A DNA stretch of 64,000 bases from Stieleria marina (GTDB lineage: Bacteria; Planctomycetota; Planctomycetia; Pirellulales; Pirellulaceae): NCBI GenBank assembly GCA_007741555.1, contig CP036526.1:1116001-1180000 (forward strand), written 5' to 3'. Made by a program: the position numbers and the translations under genes. Positions 18,227-25,555 of this stretch are shown piece after piece. The notes under the pieces are model-generated. The model made no database searches, was not told the origin of the DNA, and worked only from the letters and a program-made list of their open reading frames with translations. Position 1 is the first letter of the stretch. Each line of letters begins with the position of its first letter.

Positions 18227-19246
18227 CTACTTTGCCGCCGCGGCGCTGCGTTTGACAAGCAGCTCCGCAATTTGCACGGCGTTGGTCGCGGCACCCTTTC
18301 GCAAGTTATCGCTTACGCACCAAAACGCAATGCCATTGCCACCGCTGATGTCACGGCGAATTCGTCCGACGAACACGTCGTCTTTGCCTTCGCAGTCACG
18401 CGGCATCGGATACTGTTGATTATCCAGGTCGTCGACCACCGTGATCCCCGGTGCGTCTTCGAACAGTCGCCGAGCTTCGATCGTGGTGAGCGGTTTTTCG
18501 GTTTCCACCAAGATCGATTCGCTGTGTCCGATCGCAACCGGAACACGGACCGCTGTTGGGCAAACCTGGATGTTTTCGTCGCCCATGATTTTGCGAGTCT
18601 CGTACACCATCTTCATTTCTTCGCTGGTGTAGCCATCTTGTTTTTCGGAACCGATTTGAGGGATCAAATTGAAACCGATCGGATACTGAAACGTCTTGGG
18701 CGGATATGTCTTGCCGGTCAACGCGCTGCGAGTGCTGTCGTTGAGTTCTTCGGTGCCAGCCAATCCTGCACCGCTGGTCGCTTGATAAGTGCTGACGACC
18801 ACTCGTTTGACGCCGGCGGCTTGGTGAAGCGGCGCAAGTGCGACGACCATTTGAGTCGTGCTGCAGTTCGGGCTAGCGATGATTCCTTTGTGGTTGTCGA
18901 TCGCATCGGGGTTTACTTCGGGAATGATCAACGGAACCGTTGGATCCATACGCCAGTAGCCGCTTTCGTCGACCACGACGGCGCCTTCTTCGACCGCGTA
19001 GGGAGCGAAGTCGCGCGAAATTTCATCGGGCGTACTGGCGATCACCAGGTCGATGTTCTTAAAGGCACCCGGGGCCAGCAATTCGATCTTGATTGACTCG
19101 CCGTTGACACGAACTTCTTTGCCGACGGATCGCTCCGAGGCGAGGAGCTTCAATCGCTTGTAGGGAAACTTGCGTTCCTGAAGCTGTTGAAGAACGATAC
19201 GACCAACGGCACCGGTGGCACCAACAAGAGCAAGAGTTTCGTACAC
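18227..19246 (-). CDS. asd: Aspartate-semialdehyde dehydrogenase
   Basis: Reduces aspartyl phosphate to aspartate semialdehyde with NADPH, the branch point to lysine/diaminopimelate, threonine and methionine. The N-terminus MYETLALVGATGAVGR is the Rossmann NADP motif. The catalytic Cys128 is in IIASPNCSTTQM, and the QATSGAGLAG and IPQIG blocks match the family. 339 residues is the usual length. It is 30 bp upstream of truA and probably shares its transcript. Confidence 0.97.
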   Translation of the reverse strand: MYETLALVGATGAVGRIVLQQLQERKFPYKRLKLLASERSVGKEVRVNGESIKIELLAPGAFKNIDLVIASTPDEISRDFAPYAVEEGAVVVDESGYWRMDPTVPLIIPEVNPDAIDNHKGIIASPNCSTTQMVVALAPLHQAAGVKRVVVSTYQATSGAGLAGTEELNDSTRSALTGKTYPPKTFQYPIGFNLIPQIGSEKQDGYTSEEMKMVYETRKIMGDENIQVCPTAVRVPVAIGHSESILVETEKPLTTIEARRLFEDAPGITVVDDLDNQQYPMPRDCEGKDDVFVGRIRRDISGGNGIAFWCVSDNLRKGAATNAVQIAELLVKRSAAAAK

Positions 19247-19336
19247 GGCTAGAGTCTTTTGTCTAACGGACCTTCAGTCCGCTGGTGAGGAAAAGAAATC
19301 GGTATCTAAGCTTAGGAGCGGCGAAGAACGAATGGA

Positions 19337-20533
19337 TCAGTTGTCTTCCAGGGCTTTGGCTGCTTTGGGAAGGTCTTTGTCGACCAAACCGAATCCGCCT
19401 CGTCCGCCAACCACACGGGATTCGACATCAGCGATCACGTCTTCAGCACTGGCCTCCCAGAACTTGGTGATCTTGTCTTTCGCCAGGGGTTTGTAGGATC
19501 GGAAAAGGCGAAAACCAACACCGCGTGCAGGGTCGCTGGTGAACCACCAAGGACTTTTGGGAAAGTTCGGGTCTTCTTCTTTCCACTCTTCGTCATCGCT
19601 AGCCAATCGAGCGGCAGCGCGAAGCTCGGGGGGATCTTTTTCCCAACTGCCACCACGGACGACTGCCGGGTAGGACTCTTCGGGCCATTTGACGACCTCG
19701 GTTGCATTGATCGGTTGTTTGTCCGCAAACGCTGCGTAGCCGTCTTCGGTGTAAGCGTTGACGGTCCATTCATACGCACTGCCTAGCATGTCATGCAGGC
19801 CATACGCGTTGGGTTTCTTGGAACCGACTGAAGCAGGGCCATCGTCCGAGTTGTCAAAATTCCAAGCGTAGTCGTCGATGTCGTCGGCTGATTCGCCCCA
19901 GTAATAAGGCGTCGTGGTTCCACCGCGTGCGGCGTACTCCCACTCAGCTTCGGTGGGCAGTCGCAGTTGCTGGTCAGTCACAATGCTCAGCCACTTGGTG
20001 AATTGTTGAGCCGAGTACTGCGTCATCGTCACCGCAGGTTGATCGGGTTCTTCACCGTACTCGTACGTGAAGCTTGGGTCGTACAGTTCGGTGGGCGCGG
20101 TGATCGCGTCGACTTTGTTGTCGTCGTTTACTTTGCGTTCGCCGTTGGCTTCAAACGTTTTGAAAATTCCGTACAGCTTCATGTACTCTTTGTACTGAGC
20201 CCAATTGATTTCGGTCTTCATCACCCACATCGGATCGACGACGACTTCGATCTGGGGACCTTCATCGTCGTTGCGGTCGGCTTCGGATTCTGGACTGCCC
20301 AATTTGAACTTGCCACCAGGAACCGGCACCATTTCGATCTTTAGTTCCGTGCCCGGGATCATGAAAGCGTAGGGCACCATAAAGCCCTCTTCGACTTTGA
20401 CCGAGGGCCCATCGGCTGGCTTTTCTTGGGCAATGCCCAGCTTGGATCCCGAAGGCGCCTCGGCACTGACAGGTGCGGCAAGCAGCAGGGCAGCGAAACA
20501 GACAATCGCGGATACAACAGAACGACGCAGCAT
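19337..20533 (-). CDS. Secreted SUMF1/FGE-sulfatase-domain protein without catalytic cysteines
   Basis: Secreted protein of 398 residues with a signal peptide (MLRRSVVSAIVCFAALLLAAPVSA). The rest is a formylglycine-generating-enzyme (SUMF1) fold: VPVPGGKFKLGSPE, LRLPTEAEWEYAARGG, YGLHDMLGSAYEWT, VVRGGSWEKDP and GVGFRLFRSY. The only Cys in the sequence is in the signal peptide. The place where true FGE has RCAAR reads LRAAAR. It therefore cannot use the Cys-pair chemistry of aerobic FGE and is more likely a structural or ligand-binding member. It is not next to the sulfatase gene. An upstream extension of 52 codons is open but lacks signal-peptide character. Confidence 0.88.
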   Translation of the reverse strand: MLRRSVVSAIVCFAALLLAAPVSAEAPSGSKLGIAQEKPADGPSVKVEEGFMVPYAFMIPGTELKIEMVPVPGGKFKLGSPESEADRNDDEGPQIEVVVDPMWVMKTEINWAQYKEYMKLYGIFKTFEANGERKVNDDNKVDAITAPTELYDPSFTYEYGEEPDQPAVTMTQYSAQQFTKWLSIVTDQQLRLPTEAEWEYAARGGTTTPYYWGESADDIDDYAWNFDNSDDGPASVGSKKPNAYGLHDMLGSAYEWTVNAYTEDGYAAFADKQPINATEVVKWPEESYPAVVRGGSWEKDPPELRAAARLASDDEEWKEEDPNFPKSPWWFTSDPARGVGFRLFRSYKPLAKDKITKFWEASAEDVIADVESRVVGGRGGFGLVDKDLPKAAKALEDN

Positions 20534-21107
20534 GATCAGTGTCTTTGGGGGAAGGTGAAGGTGGAGGTGGGAATAAGACAAGCGTGAGAGCACAAATTCC
20601 AGGGGCGATCGACTTCTCAAGGTAGCTGTTTGCAAGCGACCAGAGAGCGGTCTCAGCCTACATCGCGAAAGTGCTTTGGCCTCGGGCAAATTCAGAAACG
20701 GTTCGATGGCTTATGAATTTAGCTTTTGCAGCACCAATATTATAGGCAGCAATCGCCTTGGCTTGGAAAAGGATTCTAGTTGCGGAAGACCATCGCGGCG
20801 CCAAAGTTACCTAAGTGCCCGCAAATCCCGCCTCACCGGGATCTCAGGTCGCCTAACTGTCGCTCAAGACTGTCGCAAGAGTCATGCGCTACCTCATGCT
20901 GTCCGAGTTTCCTTTTGGGGCCGGCAAGACACCGCACACCAAGGCTCTGCTCTTAGGGGCATGCCTTTGCGAATTTTGTAACTGCTTACCGATGAGCCTA
21001 GCGAAGACACATTGGCCGGAAGCTGGGTTTTGAACCGTCGCTTGAAATTCGGCTATCTTGTTCATCCATTTCATTTCGCTGACGACTCACCACCGAAGTC
21101 AGGTTTT
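20534..21107. other. Divergent intergenic region
   Basis: This 574-base region separates the SUMF1-domain gene (minus) from the lipid operon (plus). No open frame here resembles a protein, and no tRNA fold could be built from the GGTTTTGAACC stretch near 21030. It should hold the promoters for both flanking transcripts; I see no strong -35/-10 pair. Confidence 0.4.
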
Positions 21108-21461
21108 ATGAACACGCCCGTTGCTTCTATCCTGCTTTTTATACTCGCATCGGTTTTCGGTGCGGTCGGACAGTTTCTGTACAAATCGGGAACCGACCCG
21201 GCAAGCGGGTCGCTGATCAGCTATGTCATGAACGCTCGGATTTTGGGCGGTGTCGTTTGTTACATCGCCGTGATGATTTTGTTTGTCGCTGCGTTTAAGC
21301 GAGGTGGCGAACTGTCAGTCCTGTATCCGATCTATGCCAGCACGTTTGTTTGGGCGTCTTTGATCGGTCTGTTGGCGTACGGCACACCAATCAGTCTGGT
21401 AGATGTCGGTGGAATGGTGCGGCTGTTTGCAGGCATGTTTCTGATGGGGTGGGGACATTGA
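21108..21461 (+). CDS. Small DMT/EamA-like four-helix membrane protein
   Basis: 117-residue membrane protein from MNTPVASILLFILASVF, with four hydrophobic helices and short loops, in the size and pattern of small drug/metabolite-transporter subunits such as ArnE/ArnF or SMR proteins. The motif GAVGQFLYKSG in the first helix-loop and LSVLYPIYASTFVW in the third match that superfamily. It begins a four-gene operon whose other members make phospholipid headgroups and tails, so flipping of a lipid-linked intermediate is a reasonable guess. The stop codon overlaps the proposed TTG start of the next gene. Confidence 0.78.
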   Translation: MNTPVASILLFILASVFGAVGQFLYKSGTDPASGSLISYVMNARILGGVVCYIAVMILFVAAFKRGGELSVLYPIYASTFVWASLIGLLAYGTPISLVDVGGMVRLFAGMFLMGWGH

Positions 21462-22201
21462 ATGATTCAACACAGAGCGATTCAACATCCAGCAAGCCGT
21501 CGAGTGATAACCGGCGCCCGCTGAAAACGCGCGGCTGGGCGATCTTTCAACGCTTGGCTGCTTGGATGGCAAAAAGCTCGATCACACCGAACATGATTTC
21601 CACGTTCAGCATCGTGTTTGCGATCGCAGCGGGAATCGCGATGGCGTTGACGAACCAAATCGATACTGGACAAGCGGATGTCGATTGGTACCGTCGTGCT
21701 CTTTGGCTGATCGCGGGTGTCTGCATTCAAGGACGACTGATCGCGAATTTGTTGGATGGAATGGTCGCCATCGAAGGCGGCAAAGCATCGCCGGTCGGTG
21801 AACTGTACAACGAAGTGCCCGATCGGATTTCTGATGTGGCAATCTTCATTGGCGCGGGCTTGGCCGTAGGTGGGCGATTGGATCTGGGATTAACGACTGG
21901 TGTCGTGGCTGTGTACGTCGCTTACATTCGCGCAATGGGAACCAGCGTCGGTGTGGGACAAGTCTTTTTGGGGCCGATGGCAAAACCGCATCGGATGGCT
22001 TTGATGACTGCGACTTGCGCAGTGTGCGCGATCCTGCCGATAAGTTGGCAACCGATTCACACGGCGACCGGCATCGGAATCGTCGGCGTCTCGCTGGTGC
22101 TGGTGATTGTCGGAGGCGCAGTCACATCCGTTCGACGACTCAGGCGGATTGGACTGTTGATGCGACAGCGCGCTGCGGCATCGGAGGCTGCTAATGTTTG
22201 A
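21458..22201 (+). CDS. CDP-alcohol phosphotransferase family protein with altered motif
   Basis: Membrane enzyme family that joins a CDP-activated lipid or alcohol to a second alcohol. The proposed start is TTG at 21458, overlapping the previous stop as TTGA and preceded by GGGGTGGGGA; an earlier GTG at 21449 is also possible. The protein (about 247 residues) has the ITPNMIS segment and about six membrane helices. The signature DG-x2-AR-x8-G-x3-D-x3-D is present in altered form: DGMVAIEGGKASPVG then ELYNEVPD. The usual Arg is Ile and one metal Asp is Asn, while the last Asp is kept. It overlaps cdsA by 8 bp, which places it in phospholipid synthesis. The headgroup is unknown. Confidence 0.82.
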   Translation: MNDSTQSDSTSSKPSSDNRRPLKTRGWAIFQRLAAWMAKSSITPNMISTFSIVFAIAAGIAMALTNQIDTGQADVDWYRRALWLIAGVCIQGRLIANLLDGMVAIEGGKASPVGELYNEVPDRISDVAIFIGAGLAVGGRLDLGLTTGVVAVYVAYIRAMGTSVGVGQVFLGPMAKPHRMALMTATCAVCAILPISWQPIHTATGIGIVGVSLVLVIVGGAVTSVRRLRRIGLLMRQRAAASEAANV

Positions 22202-23183
22202 TCATTTGTCGACGCACGTTTTGTTGACGCTCTTTGGGATCGTCGTCGCGTTGGTCACGTCAAACGCGATCTTATGGATCGCCACGCGAAAGAACCCGAC
22301 GCGAGATTTGACCGAAGTTTCACTGCGGCTGAAAACTTGGTGGATGATCGTTGGACTGTTCAGTTTGGTTTTGCTCATCAGTCAAACGGCATCGATCGTC
22401 TTTATGGCGTTCGTCAGCTTCCTGGCGCTGAAAGAGTTCTTGTCGTTGATTCCGACTAGGCGCGCCGATCATCGCGTTTTGTTTTGGGCGTATTTGGCAA
22501 TTCCGATTCAGTACTATTGGATTTACAGCCATTGGTTTGGTTTGTTCATCATTTTCATTCCCGTGTACATGTTCATGTGGCTGCCAACGCGGATGGTCAG
22601 CATCGGCGAAACGGACGGTTTCTTGCGAGCCGTCGGTACGCTGCACTGGGGTTTGATGACGACGGTGTTCAGTTTGTCCCACGCGGCGTATCTGCTGGTG
22701 CTGACGCCCGGCGAAACGTCGCTTGTTAAGCCGCAGTGGTCATCCGAAGCAGCGGCTGCGTGTAGTGGAGTCAGTTTGTTGCTTCTGCTGGTGTTGCTGA
22801 CTCAGTTCAACGACATCGCACAGTTTTGCTGGGGAAAAATGCTGGGAAGCCGCAAGGTCGCGCCGAAAGTCAGCCCCGGCAAAACATGGGGCGGTTTGCT
22901 AGGCGGCGTTGCCTCGACCGTAGCCTTGGCCAGTGTGTTGGGGCCGTGGTTGACTTGCATGGATCTCACGCGGTCGGCAATCGCAGGGCTGATCATTGGC
23001 ATCAGTGGTTTCTTTGCGGACCTTTCGATCTCCGCCCTCAAACGCGATTTGGGCGTCAAGGATTCCGGATTCAGTTTGCCCGGCCACGGCGGAATCTTGG
23101 ATCGCGTGGATAGTCTGACGTTCACCGCGCCGTTGTTTTTTCACTTCGTTTACTACTGTTACGGTGAAGTGGTGGCGAGATGA
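22194..23183 (+). CDS. cdsA: Phosphatidate cytidylyltransferase
   Basis: Makes CDP-diacylglycerol from phosphatidic acid and CTP. 329 residues with about eight membrane helices. The C-terminal family signature is intact: SALKRDLGVKDSGFSLPGHG followed by GILDRVD, including the K-D and D-R-x-D residues that bind metal. The start overlaps the previous gene by 8 bp and the stop overlaps plsC by 4 bp (ATGA), indicating translational coupling. It supplies the CDP-lipid used by the preceding transferase. Confidence 0.94.
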   Translation: MFDHLSTHVLLTLFGIVVALVTSNAILWIATRKNPTRDLTEVSLRLKTWWMIVGLFSLVLLISQTASIVFMAFVSFLALKEFLSLIPTRRADHRVLFWAYLAIPIQYYWIYSHWFGLFIIFIPVYMFMWLPTRMVSIGETDGFLRAVGTLHWGLMTTVFSLSHAAYLLVLTPGETSLVKPQWSSEAAAACSGVSLLLLLVLLTQFNDIAQFCWGKMLGSRKVAPKVSPGKTWGGLLGGVASTVALASVLGPWLTCMDLTRSAIAGLIIGISGFFADLSISALKRDLGVKDSGFSLPGHGGILDRVDSLTFTAPLFFHFVYYCYGEVVAR

Positions 23184-23821
23184 TCAACAACGCACTGCGA
23201 TACTTGTATTTTTTGCTGATCGTCCGGCCGTTCGTGTTGGTAGTGATCGGATTGAACGCACGCGACTTGGATCGGTTGCCCAAGCACGGTCCAGCAATTG
23301 TCGTCGCAAATCACAACAGCCACTTGGACACGATGGTGTTGATGGCCCTGTTCGGGATGAACCGCTTGCACTGCGTTCGCCCGGTTGCTGCTGCGGACCA
23401 TTTCTTGCGCAATAAATGGATGGCATGGTTTTCGACCAAGATCATCGGAATTATTCCGCTCAAGCGTGACATGAAGGGTGTTCGCACGGATCCACTGGCA
23501 GCTTTGAGTGAAGCGATCCAGGACAATCAGATTTTGCTGCTGTTTCCCGAAGGCAGTCGCGGCCAACCCGAAGTGCGTGAGAAGTTCAAAACCGGTGTCG
23601 CGCACATCGCCAAACGGCACCCCGAAGTCCCGATCACACCAGTGTTTCTACACGGTCTAGGAAAGGCGTTGCCCAAGGGCGAAGGCGTTCTCGTGCCATT
23701 CTTCTGCGACGTTTTCGTAGGCGAACCGCTGGCATGGAAAGGTGATCGCGCCAACTTCATGGCCGAAATGGAACAGTCCATCGACAACTTAGCCAGCCAA
23801 GTCCACCAGCCAGAGTTTTAG
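23180..23821 (+). CDS. plsC: 1-acyl-glycerol-3-phosphate acyltransferase (PlsC family)
   Basis: Acylates lysophosphatidic acid to phosphatidic acid, the substrate of cdsA. 213 residues. The catalytic H-x4-D motif is HNSHLD (45-50), and the second block FPEGSRGQ sits near residue 118. One N-terminal membrane helix is likely. The ATGA overlap with cdsA makes this the last gene of the four-gene operon. Confidence 0.92.
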   Translation: MINNALRYLYFLLIVRPFVLVVIGLNARDLDRLPKHGPAIVVANHNSHLDTMVLMALFGMNRLHCVRPVAAADHFLRNKWMAWFSTKIIGIIPLKRDMKGVRTDPLAALSEAIQDNQILLLFPEGSRGQPEVREKFKTGVAHIAKRHPEVPITPVFLHGLGKALPKGEGVLVPFFCDVFVGEPLAWKGDRANFMAEMEQSIDNLASQVHQPEF

Positions 23822-23846
23822 GTCGGTAGGAAATCTCGCTACGCAA

Positions 23847-24623
23847 CTAATTGGCTGGCCGAATGCGGCGTCTGCGTCGGACGGTCGCAATCACTGTGCC
23901 TGCGAGAAGCAGAGCAAAGCTTGACGGTTCGGGAACGGCGGTTGCATTGAGTCTGACGAAGTCGAAGTCAACTTCTAGATCTGAGTCAGGGAATAACGCG
24001 TCGATTTGGTTTATGTTGACGAGTCTGATTTGAAGTGACTGGCCTAGTTGGGCGTGGGATTCAGTTGTCGCGAAGGAAATATTGCTGGTTTCAAAGGTTC
24101 CTTCGGCGATGGAACCACTCAGCGAGTTGTTGTCTTGCGCAATCACAACGCCTCCGGCCAACAGGTCGACGCGATAGCCGGGGAAACCCCTTAGGTCGAA
24201 GGATGGTCCCGACGCAATGTTTCCGATATCGACATCAAGCGAATAGGCGGTGTTGGGCTGGAGGGTGGCGGCCAATGTCTGTTGCATTCCGTATTCGCCT
24301 TGCCCACCGCTGCCTTCGAAATTGAAGGCAATCCCAACTCGTTGGCCATCGGTTGCACCGCCCGGAAAGAACGGTGAGCCAGCACTTGGCGTTAATGTAC
24401 CGATGTAGTACGTGCCGCCTGCACCGCCGCCGGTGATCGAATTTGGATCGTAAAGCCCCCAACCGTTGTTCAGCGGGCCAAAGGTAAAGCCATTCGTGAA
24501 GTTTTCACCGCTAATGTCCTCGAAACTGGGGTTAATCACGGTCACAAGTTCGGCGTTGCCAGATGTCGCAAATGTGGCAACCAGGCCAAGCACAAGAAAC
24601 AAGATTCGGTGCATGCGCGTCAT
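23847..24623 (-). CDS. PEP-CTERM surface protein
   Basis: Exported protein of 258 residues. It has a signal peptide (MTRMHRILFLVLGLVATFA), a beta-rich middle beginning VINPSFED and containing QTLAATLQPNTAYSLDVDIG, and a C-terminal sorting signal VPEPSSFALLLAGTVIATV followed by a run of Arg. This PEP-CTERM tail is normally recognised by an exosortase, which is not in the window. The pattern NPSFE...W...Q.L resembles secreted carbohydrate-associated proteins, but no specific function can be named. It is convergent with plsC. Confidence 0.88.
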   Translation of the reverse strand: MTRMHRILFLVLGLVATFATSGNAELVTVINPSFEDISGENFTNGFTFGPLNNGWGLYDPNSITGGGAGGTYYIGTLTPSAGSPFFPGGATDGQRVGIAFNFEGSGGQGEYGMQQTLAATLQPNTAYSLDVDIGNIASGPSFDLRGFPGYRVDLLAGGVVIAQDNNSLSGSIAEGTFETSNISFATTESHAQLGQSLQIRLVNINQIDALFPDSDLEVDFDFVRLNATAVPEPSSFALLLAGTVIATVRRRRRIRPAN

Positions 24624-24901
24624 GATTGGCTCGTGTGGTTGTGAGTAATGGAACGAGTGGGAAATGCCTTCTGGAAGGTGACTCGCCAAAACTTTGGAAT
24701 CGCGACAAGAAAAGTCCGCTTTCCATCGCTAGATTCGTGCACGAATGTGATTTGCCCCGCCTCAGGCGTCATTCGCCCGGCGAAAAGAGCCGTCAAACAA
24801 CCCATTGCTTCATCAAACTGGCGAAATCACACTACATGGTGCCGCCGCGTCAAAAGTGCCGTTGACGCGTTACGCCAGCTTGGCCTGCTGGCAACTTTTC
24901 G

Positions 24902-25555
24902 ATGAATCCCGTTTTCACGGATACGACTGTGACGGACGCCTCTGCGAACGATCAAAATCCGGGCAGCCTGGCATCTTCTGACTGGCATGCGAGATTGCGT
25001 TCAGGCGATCCAGAACTGACCTCCCAACTTTGGGACAAGTACTTTCGGCGGATGGTACTGCTGGCCAGAAAACGCATGGGGGGCACACCAGCCGCAGCTC
25101 GAGACGAAGAAGATATTGCCCTGAGCGCTTTCAAGAGTTTTTGTCTGGGCGTTCGGGCAGGTCGCATCTCGCTTGATCCAGAAGATGTCAATCTGTGGCC
25201 GCTGCTGGTTACGATCACACTGAACAAAGCAATCGACCAGATCCGACACGAAAATCGGCTCAAGCGGAACACGCGCGACAACCCCGCCGGCAATGAGCCC
25301 AAACCGGATATCGAGGAGCTTTGCAGCCGTGAGCCAACGCCCGCCATAGCAGCGGCTGCATCGGAGACACTTGAGAACATGTTAGATTGCTTGCGGCAAA
25401 CGCGAGACGGTGCTTTGCAAACGATTGCGATTGCAAGTATCGAAGGAAGCTCGGCTGGCGAGATTGCTGTTTCATTGGATTGCTCTCAGCGAACTGTTCA
25501 ACGCAAATTGAAAACTATCAAAGCACTCTGGGAAGCAAGATTCGATCGTGATTGA
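24902..25555 (+). CDS. ECF-type RNA polymerase sigma factor (planctomycete Sigma70_ECF group)
   Basis: 217-residue sigma factor with region 2 (about 25-115, WDKYFRRMVLLARKRMGG then DEEDIALSAFKSF) and region 4 (about 150-210, a helix-turn-helix around EIAVSLDCSQRTVQRKLKTI). The DEEDIALSAF pattern is characteristic of the large ECF group found next to kinases in planctomycetes. Its stop codon lies inside the start of the kinase gene (8-bp overlap), so the two are translationally coupled, and the kinase probably controls or partners with this sigma factor. Confidence 0.9.
   Translation: MNPVFTDTTVTDASANDQNPGSLASSDWHARLRSGDPELTSQLWDKYFRRMVLLARKRMGGTPAAARDEEDIALSAFKSFCLGVRAGRISLDPEDVNLWPLLVTITLNKAIDQIRHENRLKRNTRDNPAGNEPKPDIEELCSREPTPAIAAAASETLENMLDCLRQTRDGALQTIAIASIEGSSAGEIAVSLDCSQRTVQRKLKTIKALWEARFDRD

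Noticed and set aside
18014-19096. Long plus-strand open frame of about 360 codons
   Set aside because: It is antisense to truA and asd, both certain. Its composition is what codon bias on the other strand produces.
21000-21070. Possible tRNA near the sequence GGTTTTGAACC
   Set aside because: A T-arm-like string is present, but no acceptor, D or anticodon stems can be paired around it.
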